Source: Azolla caroliniana (lineage: Eukaryota > Polypodiophyta). Taken from it: a stretch of 64,000 nucleotides of DNA. The notes below the pieces were generated by a model, which was not told the origin of the DNA, did not search any database, and was given only the letters and a program-made list of their open reading frames with translations. This document shows, piece after piece, positions 1-11,574 of this stretch (position 1 is its first letter; every line of letters starts with the position of its first letter). Position numbers and translations under genes: made by a program. Location: contig JBHGNT010000011.1 of NCBI GenBank assembly GCA_043228905.1, positions 2,728,001 to 2,792,000 on the forward strand, given 5' to 3'.

Positions 1-270
1 CCATCGCCCTTTAAGCAAAGCTTGGACCCACCACACAAGGTAATGGAATATGAAGACCAACAGTGCCTAGGGCTTTTCTTGCTAGAACTTAAGAGACACA
101 TTTGGGCAGTAGCAAGTTGTCATGAATGTAGGCCCTGAACTTGTGAACCACAATCTCACTACCCTTGTCATTGATAGATAAAGGCCATTATCTCCTGCCG
201 TCATAGGTGCTTCCCTTGCTTCAGAGATCTCTACATTCTTGATCGACCAATGCTAGAGATCTTTCAAAGA
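1..270 (+). mobile_element. LINE (non-LTR retrotransposon) fragment
   Basis: The stretch is clearly similar to the reverse complement of about 55,280-55,700, sharing the blocks CACACAAGGTAATGGAATAT, TTTTCTTGCTAGAACT and CATAGGTGCTTCCCT. In the 55-kb copy these lie just upstream of a reverse-transcriptase YADDIVL-like motif, so this is a piece of a LINE pol region in + orientation. It is full of stops and frameshifts and is cut by the window edge. Confidence 0.6.
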
Positions 271-1979
271 CAAAAATTACAATATATCTGACTCGAGAAT
301 CTTACATGTATAGACAACAAGATTCTTTAGTCATGTCTTATTCTATTTCTATTAATTATTTTCCGTAGTCATATTTATTTAGGTTTGTTGTTCTCAAAGT
401 GTAGACAACATTTTAAGATGTTATATCTTATTTGGTCTCATAGGCCATTCTGGCCTCTTAAAAGATGTTACTATATCCTTCTTTCTTTCTCTCTCTGTCT
501 CTCCGTATCTCTTTCTATTTTCTCTATTTATCATTTATCATTTTACTATTATTGCTCTTCCCCTTACAAATTGAAGAAAGTCAATCCTCATGGGAATGGA
601 ACCCAATCATCCCCAGATGATGCTCTGTCATCCATAGATGAACCGACCATCTTTGATGAAGCAGGAGAAGGCAACCTCCAAGGAAAAAGTGACCATAATA
701 ATGGAAAATTAGCTACAATATTGGGCCCCGCACAAGCTGAAGCTGAATATATCATCAACATATAGTTTAGCATATCAATTTTCTGATAATAAAGTATATT
801 ATGGAGAAGGAGACTTTGAAACAACACCTGTTGTTCAATGATATGCTATGCATGCGTATGTATCCTGTGTGTCTTGTGACATCTCAATGTTATCAAAGCA
901 TGGTTGGAGATGCTGTTTTTAATCCAAATTTGATCGTCTTATAAGTTGTAAGAATTCGTTATATCTGTGTAAATGGGTGGTATTGAGTAAATGTAACAAT
1001 GTCTAATTGTAACTTTTTAAGTAATCCGATGGAATATCACAGAAGCAATCAATCAACCAATGATTCCATAACAGAAGTACATTTAAGGGATTCTCTTAGT
1101 CCAAAAAAGTATAGATATTGAGTCTATAAATAAGTTTCCTATGCTGCTCGATGCACCTTATTTGCCACTCTAGTAGATATTGCTTCATCGTCCACTGCTA
1201 CTATGGCAGAATGCTTTACACACCCTTTCATGCCATTGTGTGTGCGGCCAAGCTCCCTTTATGGCAGAATTGCCTCAGATTTGGGCCGCTGCCATAGCAG
1301 TAGTCTGCTTCAATTTTAGCTGCTTTCCGTTAGGATTCATATGCTGACAATAGTATAATTACAAGTTGGCCCTATAGGATTCATATGCATGGTGTCTAAT
1401 AAGAACAATGCTTATGGCTAAGAGCCAGGGTTAGGTGTTGCCAACTTTGATGGTGTTATGCAATGTTGAGTACTCTACGATCGGGAAGCATCTTCGGATG
1501 AACTGTAAGTATTTAGGAAAACTATATATATGATACCTATATTGTGATTACTAGTACTAAGTGTGATCCCAACATATTTATTGAAATATCTAGAAGCAGA
1601 CGGATTAAGATTTTGATAAGACGAGGAACGGTGTGGACAAACAAGCACGCATAATGCACACCTTCCTCTCTAGCCCTTCAACTTGGAGAAATAGTTATCC
1701 ATACAGCAATTCTATAATCCATGCAATTCATGGACAATGGCCTCCAAGAATGTGGATCAGAGATGCAAAAATGGTAGATTTTTGCAGAATGGCTTGACGA
1801 GTTTCATAATTTCAGTTTCTACCTGACTTTGTGGAAAATATTTGTTGGCATATCCCTTGTGTACTAGTTTCGATGATCATTCCTATGAGAACTAAAATCT
1901 TTCTGATTTCTCATTGATAGAAATTGAAACTTATTTTTAAATCTTTGACAAAATGTTTTATGCCATGTTGTAACCTAAG
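271..1979. other. Intergenic or upstream sequence, no recognised gene
   Basis: AT-rich sequence. An ORF at 385-765 (126 codons) has low-complexity hydrophobic then acidic composition and no family I recognise. A potential hairpin joins CTGCTACTATGGCAG near 1,195 with CTGCCATAGCAGTAG near 1,290. The N-terminal exons of the methyltransferase gene that starts being recognisable at 1,980 should lie here or further upstream, but I could not identify them. Confidence 0.4.
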
Positions 1980-2930
1980 GAAATAGAAGAGGTTGCAAGC
2001 AAAGTTGCCTTCCTCTCAACACCAAGCTTATACTTCTCTCTCTACAATGCACATCTGAAAGAACAAAGCTTTGTATTTGATGTAAGCTATGTTACTCTCT
2101 GATTCAAATACTTCTCAAACATCTAAGTAACAAATGATGCATTGCCTCGTATTTACTAACATATCAAAGGTAGAAAGAGAAAAGTATTAACAATTATTTA
2201 TTAAAATGTGGAGCTTATATTTTCCAAGTGTTAGATGGTCTCTTAGATGGGGAAATTGCTTAAAAAAGGTAATGCTTATTCCTGATCTTCCAGACCTTGA
2301 TGTCAACAGATTGACACGCAGTGGCATAAACATCCTAATTTTGTAAGATGGGATTTCAACCAATCAAATAGTATACCGGATCACTTGTACCATACATTTG
2401 ACCTTGTTGTAATTGATCCACCTTTTATCACATCAGTGGTGTGGGACAAATATGCTGAAGCCACTGCTTTCCTTCTAGTTCCTGGAGGTGAGTTTCACTG
2501 GCTCTTTTCTCAAAACAGAATTGCACTGTGCCTAATTCCTTCAGAAGCAATCTTATTTGCTCTTTTTCTGGAGTAGAACACCAGAATAACCCCAAAGTTT
2601 CATACATCAGTAGAAAACCCCTTTGATGCAGTTATTCAAAAATGGTATTCTAGTGATGTTTGGAAACTTTGGGGTATTTTGGTGAACTTAAGGCATGTTT
2701 TTTTAGGCTCTATTTAGTGTGATATGTTGAATGTCAGTTTGTTGGTGTCCGCAGGGAAAATCATACTCAGTACAGTGCAAGAAAATGCAGAGTTTCTAAA
2801 ACGCCTTTTGAAGGTTCAACCTCAAGCATTTAAACCATCCATTCCGAATCTTGTTTATCAGTATAACTTTTATACGAATTATGGAAGTAAACATCTGTCG
2901 GTAAATAATCCAGAAATCATAGAAAGCTAA
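1980..2930 (+). CDS. EEF1A lysine methyltransferase-like (EFM5/EEF1AKMT1, formerly N6AMT2), C-terminal exons
   Basis: Family role: SAM-dependent methylation of a lysine on translation elongation factor 1A in the cytosol. Three exons join in frame: 1980-2081 (after CTAAG, donor GTAAGC), 2310-2487 (after CAACAG, donor GTGAGT) and 2755-2930 (after CCGCAG, ending TAA), giving 151 residues. Exon 2 carries the family's methyltransferase motif IV as DLVVIDPPF. Exon 3 carries the conserved tail region around NLVYQYNFYTNYGS, which corresponds to the N-L-x-N-E-F-x-x-Y-x-x-Y block of the family. Family members have about 210-230 residues, so roughly 65-80 N-terminal residues are missing. Either small upstream exons escaped me or the gene is 5'-truncated. 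A nucleic-acid N6-adenine methyltransferase reading (the old name) is less likely. The family assignment is firm; functionality is uncertain. Confidence 0.72.
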
Positions 2931-5009
2931 CATACGCCAATATCTTATAAATATGACATAATTAACAACTAAAATAGGTAGAAGACTAACACAATATAGC
3001 TAGCTTGCATTTAAACCGTTTTCAAAGATTCATCAAACAAACATATAAATGGGGAGTTTATCTTATTGTTAATCAAAACCAAAATTTAGATGGCAACTTA
3101 TCTTTCTCTTTGTACTCACACTAATTTATGAACATTGACTAATGTTAAGTTTGTCTTTCGATAGAGTTTTGCTGTTAATAATGTATAGCGTAATGATCAA
3201 AAACCAATTTATAAATATGGAGGTGTTGAAAAGTCTCATTAGTACTTGTCATCATAGATTGTACTCATTACTATTTGTGAACCATCTAATTTCCATGCAT
3301 ATGATTGATGCATATCTTAGTACATGAATCTTTACACATGCACTTACACATCACAAGCGTTGACTAAGTAGAAATGATTATTGTGGTTATTGGGAAGGAA
3401 CTAGTCTAGTGCTTGGGTTATCGCAAAGAAAGTGCTTGTTCAAGACTAATATATGTAATATAACTCACAAAGAAAGTGAATTCTTAATCAATTTTTTATG
3501 TCTCACAAACATGTGGCTATGGGCTTTGATATTGTGTTAACCCTTTTAGAAAAATCGTGTAGAGATAATAAAATATTTGAAGATTATGTACATATTGGTA
3601 TTGTTTTTTGTGGGCAATGATTAGGATTATTTTTTTGGGTTGTGAGATATCTCCCCATTCTATCATTGCCCAAAGAGATACAAAGGGACTGAAATTTGCA
3701 AGTAACAAGAATAACTATGCAACACGAGAAGTGGAAAGCCTACATCTTCGGTCTTTGATTGTGCATTTTTTGCCTTAAATAACATTGAATCCGCATAGTT
3801 ATTTAAAAAAGGTTTTTACCTTTCCATTTTCATCACCCACACCAAATTCCATTGATGACACATAAGATTCTATGTAATCATTGAACCATAGACAAATAAT
3901 ATGTAGATTTTCCACTTAAATTATTTTGAAGCATTTATGACTACATATTTGAAGTATTTATGACCATACTTGATCTTAAGGTTCCTAGAGGAAGTCATTA
4001 CAAATACAAATATCTCAAACAACATATGATTACTCTTTAATCCTTTGACGTAACTCTATTTGCAAGTAGCAAATTATCTGTTCAAACACGCGAATGAAAA
4101 TTAAGCATAGACATGTGAAAGTAGGTAAAATGAGCCGACATAGATCTTCATTCTTGATCATTAGAGTGATCATCCATAGCTTTGTGTCGATGGAGTTGAA
4201 AGCCAACGACTACCCTTCATCCAACAATGGTCGACCACCCCCTTTATTGAGTCGATGGGCATCTAGGGATTTGTATATATTAATCTCATATGTAAAATTC
4301 TATACCTAATGGAAGGCGTTTTTTAGGAATGGAAAAAAAAAAAGAATCATAAAACTATATGTATCAGAGTAAGCAAAATAGTTAAGAATTATTATATAGA
4401 ACTGTGTTAATATAAGTAAAAACGTTTTTTGCTTCGTCATTACTAAGATTTGAATTTTATGTTAAGAACTACCTCCATACAGTTATGTGGCATCATAAGC
4501 CAAAATCAGGGCAAAGTTTATCCTGTACACAAAGCAAAAGCAATAACATTCATATTGACTACTATCACCTAAAACCAATTGAAACATTGTAGTCAGAGAC
4601 ACATAAAAGGTATCCATGACAACCCAAAAGTTACAGAAAAGCTTATCGTGTTCAATTTACACAGCACTGGAGGAAAGATTATCTTGTTCAGATGGTAAAT
4701 CTTAGTTGCCATTAATCCAGAATTAAATTAGCACTAAACATACATGCTTTCAAAGAAGTGCTTTTTTAAAGAATTCTCTCATTTCTGCTCTTAGTCATCT
4801 CCTACTAAAGACCGTGTTTTGAGAGACTGTTCCCATATTGTCAGAGAGGTCTTTTGGATATCATTTTCATTTTGCTTTTATCAAGCAGCACATGCAATTG
4901 AAAGCGGGTTTTTGGCGATTTTCCTCATTTTGCTTTGGAACAAAGAGTTTCCTTAGGGCTTTTCTCCATTCCTGTTGCAAAAGACACTCTTCTTCAGGGA
5001 GTTCAATCA
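2931..5009. other. Intergenic, no gene seen
   Basis: AT-rich sequence between the methyltransferase 3' end and the 3' end of the convergent ELF4-family gene. Only short ORFs (under 75 codons) with no recognisable similarity occur. It should hold the 3'UTRs and poly(A) signals of both genes, but I cannot fix their ends. Confidence 0.5.
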
Positions 5010-5396
5010 TTATGCATGTTCTGTTTTTGTTCCTGAAGTCGTAGCTATTTCATCAGAGTGTTTCTTCTCTTGATTGTCTGCCTTACGCTTCTGCGCTGCT
5101 TCTTCCTCCATATAGCTCACAAATGATGAAGAAAGGTTTGAATAGAGACCTACCACTTGGGTCATATTGCTATTGAGTTCTTTAATAAGTGCAACATTTC
5201 TTGCAATGTTATTCGGCATCTTCGATTCTTGGTTATGGTTGATTTCTCCTATCAGAAGTTTATTCTCTTGCAATATCTTCTGCACTTCAAAGAAGCTATT
5301 GTTTATTGCCTCCCAAGAATGTGTGGAAATATCCTGAACTTGTTCTCCTCGGTTTTGTTCTTGATTTGTAAGCATAGAGTTTCTTTCTGCTTCCAT
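5010..5396 (-). CDS. ELF4-like: EARLY FLOWERING 4 (ELF4)-family protein
   Basis: An uninterrupted 128-residue ORF on the minus strand. Residues about 26-93 form the ELF4/DUF1313 domain. The conserved pattern is visible as W28, FFEVQKIL (35-42), NHNQESKM (53-60), NNIARNVALIKELN (62-75) and YSNLSSSF (85-92). This helical domain dimerises, and in Arabidopsis ELF4 binds ELF3 in the evening complex with LUX, which represses clock and growth genes at dusk in the nucleus. The C-terminal tail (residues 97-128) is charged and rich in K and E. ELF4 proteins usually run 110-130 residues from a single coding exon, as here. The ATG at 5396 is preceded by GGGA and, six bases upstream, by a good splice acceptor (CTCAG). 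Family membership is firm; whether it is ELF4 proper or an ELF4-like paralogue cannot be settled. Confidence 0.93.
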   Translation of the reverse strand: MEAERNSMLTNQEQNRGEQVQDISTHSWEAINNSFFEVQKILQENKLLIGEINHNQESKMPNNIARNVALIKELNSNMTQVVGLYSNLSSSFVSYMEEEAAQKRKADNQEKKHSDEIATTSGTKTEHA

Positions 5397-6930
5397 TCCC
5401 TACTGAGACAATCCACAGTTTCTCTCTCCACACACACACAATCATAAAATCTCATGATTTCATTCGAAACAAAATTCATTCAAACCATGGAATTGCTTAT
5501 TCCATACATCCTCTCCTGTGTAAATCTATTGCTTTAGATAAACTTTGAGGAACAAGTCACGCAGGTTCTCTATCAATCACAATATGACGATACACAAAAA
5601 TATAAATGACAATGCTTCATGCATAAATCTTCCTTCTCTATCCATTAACCATTTCAAAGATCCATAGCTTTGGACAGAAGTTTAAGTAGAACTCTACTAA
5701 CCTAGATGTTAAGAAACGCTCTTTTCTAAATTTCTAGCAATCACAACTTCCAATAGAGTTCATGCATATGGTTGTCTTCTTACTTAAAAATATATTGTTT
5801 TGCACAAAATTTAAGGCAAAACTCTTTATAGTTGAGTGTAAATGGTCAGGAAATATCCTCTCTTTACATAGAAGAGAAATCTATCAATCAAAAAATCGAT
5901 AACTCCATGGCATCATCATGCACGGGTATTGCATATATAAGGTTGCTTAACAGAACTATCTGTAGTCCGGAGAGAAACAGTATCTAGATTTTAATGCAAT
6001 TACACTGGCACAAGAGCTTCTGATATGAGCAACTGATTCTTGCTGAAACTCAAAGTTATACTGAATAACCTCCTTTTTGTGATTCAATTGAGCAAAAAAG
6101 AGACTAATCTATCAATAACATCCCCACCACCGTTTTTTCTGAACTAACCTTTTTACAGATAAGAGAATGTGAATTTCGCTGTCAGGAGATGACATCTATA
6201 GTCTACCAAAAGTGGTGCTAATAAAGTGAGCAAACCGAGAGAAAATTGTATGGAATGCCATAAAGTGCATCAGTATGTTTGCCAAAGTAGTATGAAATCG
6301 AAGTACTTATAAAAAACAAAATTCCATTGACTTTATGGCTACATTAATTCCTTAATTTCTCCTGATGATACTCTTATTGGAAACACAGCAATTGAGATGA
6401 CGAATTACCTGCTAAAATATCATAACAAAATCATCGAAATGCCAATGGGGAAGGGGGAGCCTAAAACAATCCAAATCGCTACACACACAACACAAGATAC
6501 ATAAACATATCCTCACCTTAGAGTGAAGTAGGATGAATCAAACTTTGGCATCCAAAACGCTACTCATCAGAAGGGTGGGAACATATGAAAGAGGAGCAGG
6601 AGATGGAGAGCAAGGCTGTTGCTTGCTTTTCCAAAGGCCTAATGCAAACGCATCTGAGAAAGAGGTGAGCTTAGAAGAAGAAAGAAGAAGGAAGAAGGGA
6701 GATTATACCTTTGAAAACGTGCAGAGACAGAGAAGAAGGAAGGAAGGAAGCTTACAGGTGGGATTTGCAGAGGCAGGGATGAACAAAGACAGAGCAGAGC
6801 AGGAGAAGGCCGTGTGTGACTCTGTTCTTCTTTTTTTTAACTTTCTTTTCTCTTTGTCCGTCAAGTCTAACGGAGCCGTTAAATCAGACGGCGCTGGGGT
6901 TGTTCGGGGCCGGATCAATTAAGGCGCACA
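5397..6930 (-). promoter_or_regulatory. Inferred 5' leader, 5'UTR intron and promoter side of the ELF4-family gene
   Basis: On the minus strand a pyrimidine-rich leader (about 6,709-6,850) ends in CAAAG|GTATAA at 6709/6708. A TCTCAG acceptor at 5407-5403 sits just before the ATG, so a roughly 1.3-kb 5'UTR intron (5403-6708) is likely. An AAAATATCA at about 6,414 (plus-strand reading) is one base away from the clock evening element AAAATATCT and lies in the inferred intron. I found no perfect evening element or convincing TATA box. The leader and intron are inferred from splice signals only. Confidence 0.4.
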
Positions 6931-6962
6931 CTTTCTTGTGCCCACGAATCTCCTTTGAATTT

Positions 6963-7024
6963 CCATATGTATGTATGTATGTATGTATGTATATATATAT
7001 GTATGTATATATGTATGTATGTAT
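6963..7024. repeat. (TATG)n microsatellite
   Basis: TATG/TATA tetranucleotide run directly beside the left end of the MULE-type element starting at 7030. A similar run lies at 10,376-10,411 on the other side. Confidence 0.9.
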
Positions 7025-7159
7025 GGCTCGTGTCTAACTACTACCAAATATTAAAGAGAGCAAGTGAGGGAATCGCGGGCGCGGACGGTGCAAGTCGCTC
7101 AGCTGATGGCGCGTGCGATCTCCACCGTCCAATCTGGATAAAAAGCTGACAACATCTGT

Positions 7160-7470
7160 CATTAGGAGCCCGACTCTTTGACAACCTCTGCCACCAGGAG
7201 CCCAACTCTGTCATAAGGAGCCCCGCTATCTGACAGCCTCTTTCACTAGGAGCCCGACTCTGTCAAAAGGAGCCCCGTTGTCTGACAGCCTCGGTCACCA
7301 GGAGCCCGACTCTGTCAAAAGGAGCCCCGTTGTCTGACAGCCTCGGTCACCAGGAGCCCGACTCTGTCAAAAGGAGCCCCGTTGTCTGACAGCCTCTGTC
7401 ACCAGGAGCTCGACTCTGTCAAAAGGAGCCCCGCTGTCTGACAGCCTCTGTCACTAGGAGCCTGACTCTC
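7160..7470 (+). repeat. Subterminal ~52-bp tandem repeats of the MULE-type element
   Basis: About six units of roughly 52 bp built from AGGAGCCCGACTCTGTCA, AAAGGAGCCCCG and TTGTCTGACAGCCTC. The first units are degenerate and the middle ones nearly identical. The same words occur in reverse complement at 10,095-10,225 near the other end. Confidence 0.85.
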
Positions 7471-10094
7471 AAAAAAGTAAAAATAATAAAGAATAATATA
7501 TTAATATAATAAAATAAAAATGAATAGGGTGTTGGTTAGAGTTATCCTTAAGTTTTGCTAGGTTTATGGTTCAAATCCTTCTTCTTTTTAATTCTTTCTC
7601 TTTGGTTTTTTTTCTTCTTCGATTACTTTCTTTATTAGGGTTTCAACATTTGGTTAGTCATTTTACACTTCATTTACATTTAAGGGTCGTAATAGTGGTA
7701 TTGAATTGTCGTCTTTACAAGTTACAACGTGATGAATTCTTGTCTTTTGCAATTGTAGATCTTTTACCATATGATCCTTCTAATCCGCATCCTGCCCTTA
7801 ACACTTTTGTTTAAGTAAAATTAGCTCTTACCATTTGGGCTATGTTGATTGTCACTTTAATATGCAACTCACTCATGTTCCAAGTTAAGTTAACTCTCGT
7901 AATTTGGGCTTTTTCTTGATTCTTTGACTTTATACCATGGAATACTCTACCTATGGATCATGAGCCAAAACAAGAAGAAATGACACAATGACACATTCAC
8001 ATTTTCAAACTCATTCGTTCACTCTATTCACAATAGTATGCAACTCACTCATGTTCCATGTAAAGTTAGCTATCATAATTTGGGCATTTTCTTGGTTCTT
8101 TGACTTTCTACCATGGAATACTACTACCTATGGATCATCAATCAACACAAGAATAGATTCTATTATACTCCATTCTCTCTTAACATTACTCAACTACAAT
8201 ATCTCATGATAATAGGACACGTTTAGCATGTATTGAACTCATATGTTAGTATTCTTGTAGGATTGTCTATAAGATTGAATTGTGACCCTTTTTTAGCATT
8301 GAATAGAAAATCCTTGGTTTAACACACCCAAGATCCATACAGTAAATTAATGGTTATTCATATAAGAACATTGAGATATTACCATGATGGCCTTTTCAGT
8401 GCAGCTACATGTATAATGTAACAAAGTTGTGATTTATGTTCGCTTCACAAAGAAATATAACAATGTGAGAAAAAATGAGCAAAAAGGTGTCATATAAAGA
8501 TGCCCCAATATGTAGTTTTAGTTCATAGATACAAACTTGTGTAAAAAAAATATACACAGAACAGAATGATTTTTGAGGATTTCAAACAGAATTTTCAACA
8601 TTAACCCTTATTTGAAACTTGAAACGTAATGTCATTGGAGATCTAGTGACATTTTTTATGCATAGAGATTGATAACATGTGAGACTATATTAACAGTATG
8701 TATCATGGACTAAGTATAATAAAGTGATAATCAAATAGAAGGCTTAATCCGATATCTCAAACTCAAGATCTTACTCAATTTAATGTTTAATAAAGACAAA
8801 TATATGAAGGCACAAGTTATTGGACTTTCCTATCAAAGAACACCAAATAGAACTATAAAACAGATCTAACTCCACATTGAGTCAGATACAACCAAAATGA
8901 GATTCAAATATTGATTTTGATATTACAAAATCCATATACATCATCATCAGTTTTAGTTATACAAAAGTAGATCATCACCCTCAGAGTAGATCATAAGTAA
9001 ATCCATTGGCATAAGAGTGTATCATAAGTAAATCCATTGCATTACTCATGTTGTCAATTAATCATATCCTCTAAACAAAATCCATTGCATACAAAAACCG
9101 AAAAATCAAAACTTCATCCTCTGAACAGAATCAAAACTCATCATCATGTATATAAACAATTTCATATAAACAAGCTTTACATCCATGTTACAAATAAGAG
9201 GCAAGAAGAAGATACACAAGACGTATAGATGCCATATTACAAAATCAACCATTTACAACAGGCCACGATCATTCAAGTTGCCTTGGTTACAATATGCAAA
9301 AAAGGTTGGTAGCCTTGGTTCCAACGTACTAAAAATATTTACAACATTGTTACAAAAAATTGATACAAAAAAGCTTGATAATACACTGATATCATATATT
9401 TTATGTTACGAAGTATAACATTTCCTCCGGTTAATATATGGGAAAGCCCAAAATCCGGCATGCCCATTTTGCCAACGTTTTCGAAGGAGCTCCACATCTT
9501 CGAATCTGAACCATTGCTCCTTACCCTACACCAATGCACACATTTGTTGCAGCTCTTACATATAGCAAATGCCATTATTCAATACTTGGGCCATACTTAC
9601 AAAATCTGTTGAATCGGATCCAAATCACCCAATGTCTTCCAGCTGACCGTCGGTGAATTATTCAATGGGTCACAGTAGACTATTGGGCTCCTCCTCAACA
9701 TTTCTTCATATTGATGCTGAAATTATAACAATGCATTTATATGATACATTTGAAAAATGGAAACAACTAAGTCTCTCACCATGTTAGAATATGGAACCAT
9801 GTGATCAAATGTAAATGAAAAGAAACCCTAAACGATGTAAAACATAAAAGTAGCCATGAAAATACATACCTATTATTGCCTTCATTTTGCAGATCGAATG
9901 TAGGTGGTTGGGAAGTGCTTGCTGGCAGAAAGTGGTGCTCCTCTCAAATTCTGGCGGAAAGTGTTGTGCCTCTCCGATTTTGGTGGAAAGTGGTGCTCCT
10001 CTCTGATTCTTCCCTCCAAATACCCTAAAACTCTCTTTTCAAAATAGGTTCAAAATGAGTGATTCAAGGTTTTTATAATAAGTGCTCATTAATA
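7471..10094. other. Interior of the non-autonomous element, no gene recognised
   Basis: AT-rich sequence. Around 7,850-8,140 a block of about 180 bp is imperfectly duplicated (CAACTCACTCATGTTCCA and TTGGGC..TTTCTTGATTCTTTGACTTT recur). An ORF at 9339-9575 (-) has several Cys and Trp residues but no family I can name. No transposase remnant is seen. Confidence 0.5.
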
Positions 10095-10375
10095 ATGAGC
10101 GGGGCTCCTTTTGACAGAGTCGGGCTCCTGGTGACAGAGGTTGTCAGGCAACAGGGCTCCCTTTGATAGAGTCGGGCTCCTAGTTACAAAGGTTGTCAGA
10201 CAGTGGGGCTCCTAGTCGGGCTCCCCAATAAGTGACGATTTCTCCGCGTGTTTTTTTTCCCCACATCGGACAGTGCAAATCGCATGTGCCCTCGGCTGAG
10301 CGACCTGCATCGTCCCTCTCTGTGATTCCCTCACTTGCCCTCTTCAATTTTTGGTGGTATTTAGACACCACGATA

Positions 10376-10411
10376 TGTATGCATAATGTATGTATGTATG
10401 TATGTATGTAT
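10376..10411. repeat. (TATG)n microsatellite between two MULE-type ends
   Basis: Repeated TATG separating the right end of the 7030-10368 element from the lone left end at 10419. Confidence 0.85.
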
Positions 10412-10418
10412 GCGACGC

Positions 10419-10740
10419 GTGTCTAACTACTACCAAATATTAAAGAGAGCAAGTGAGGGAATCGCGGACAAGGACGGTTATAGGTCGCCCAAATTAGGGT
10501 GCGTGCAATCTGCACCGTCCGATGTGGATAAATAAAAAAAGCGCGCGCTTAAAAGTTCACTTTTTAGGGAGCCCGACCATAGATGAAGCAGGAGCCCCCA
10601 CTAATCCGAGGTAGGAGCCTGATTCCCTAAAGTAGGAGCCCTAGTAGCTCGTCTGATCCGAGGTAGGAGCCCTACTCACTGAAGCAGGAGTCCTAGGAGC
10701 CCGACCCACCGAATGTAGGACCCCTACTCATTATTTTTTG
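10419..10740 (+). mobile_element. Lone left end of a second MULE-type element
   Basis: The sequence from 10419 starts GTGTCTAACTACTACC and matches the left TIR at 7030 almost exactly over the first ~55 bases, then diverges. It is followed by its own subterminal array of GGAGCCC-type words (10,565-10,730: GTAGGAGCC, GAAGCAGGAG, CCGACC). I found no matching right end before the autonomous MULE, so this copy is truncated or its partner is deleted. Confidence 0.65.
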
Positions 10741-10916
10741 GAGACTATAAAAACTATGACCCCTATTGTTTAAACCTATTTTTCAAACAGGACGCTATGG
10801 TTTTTGGAGGGAAGAATTAGCGAGGAGCACCACATGTTGCCGGGGAGCACCTGCCAACCACCTACATCCGCACTAGATTTGCAAAACTTGTCACAAGAGG
10901 TATATATTTTGATGTT

Positions 10917-11574
10917 TTAATCTTTTTTTGGGCTACAAAAATAGTCCCAATGAAACTTTTTAGGCTTTAGGGTAAATGTTGTTACATTGGGCATCTTTTT
11001 CAGCAACCATTCTTCTCTTCTCATCCCAATAACTTTCTTTGCTAAGTTCATCATGTTAGAATGCCTCGATGATCTATTTTCCTTATCATTGATTGTTGAG
11101 CTATTGATGGAAGTGGACAATTCACTTCTAGTTGCGCTCCCTAACCCAGACTCCAATAATGTTTTTGATGTCTCAAGAAGTGGTGCACTGAGTTCATATG
11201 ATAATGTCATTAGTTTCTCCCCGAGGAGCATCCTTTACTATTGCATCATTGTATGAAACTGCCTTTTTTGATGAAGCATCCTTTACTAATGAATTGTTGT
11301 ATTAAATTGTTTCAGGATGCTTCAATACTGCATCATCACTACATGAAACTCTTCCTGTTGATGGAACATGCCTCAATAATGTCTCATCATTGCATGAAAT
11401 TTGCTTCATTATAGCTACATCGTTTGATGAAGCTGTTGGAGTTCTTATCATAGTTGTATCTTTAACCTCTTCATGAGGCAAGGAGTAGTCAGGTGATGAA
11501 ATGTCTGTCTGTGAACTCCTGCAGGCATATGAAATCATCCATGTAACATAAATACCTTCACAAATTGGCAGCAC
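10917..11574 (-). pseudogene. Decayed coding-like sequence of unknown function
   Basis: Two minus-strand ORFs (11302-11574 and 10917-11231) appear to be pieces of one reading unit broken by a TAA at 11302-11304 and by a frame change. The first encodes short internal repeats of the type S-C/S-N/D-D-E/A-x-L-x-H-x-P. The second ends in a basic region around KKVIGMRREEWLLKK. I do not recognise the family. It lies just inside the lone MULE end at 10419, so captured host sequence is possible but unproven. Confidence 0.3.

Larger units (their letters stand above)
7030..10368. mobile_element. Non-autonomous MULE-type DNA transposon with long terminal inverted repeats
   Basis: The left end (7030-7144) begins GTGTCTAACTACTACC and carries GTGAGGGAATCGCGG and GACGGTGCAAGTCGCTCAG. 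The right end (about 10,250-10,368) is its diverged reverse complement, ending TTAGACAC. The TIRs resemble those of the autonomous MULE at 15.3-23.3 kb, so a related transposase may mobilise it (inference). Inside each TIR are inverted subterminal repeats of GGAGCCCGACTCTGTCA type (7160-7470 and 10,095-10,225). The interior (7,480-10,090) is AT-rich with no recognisable coding region. No clear target-site duplication is visible because both flanks are TATG microsatellite. Confidence 0.75.

Noticed and set aside
385-765. 126-codon ORF near the window start
   Set aside because: Low-complexity Leu/Ser/Tyr start and no recognisable domain. I could not support it as a gene or link it to the methyltransferase exons.
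6533-6922. 129-codon plus-strand ORF
   Set aside because: It overlaps the pyrimidine-rich inferred leader of the ELF4 gene on the other strand and is low-complexity (Arg/Glu runs).
7160-7470. CRISPR-like or satellite array
   Set aside because: Units are contiguous and their reverse complement occurs at the other end of the same transposon, so they are subterminal repeats.
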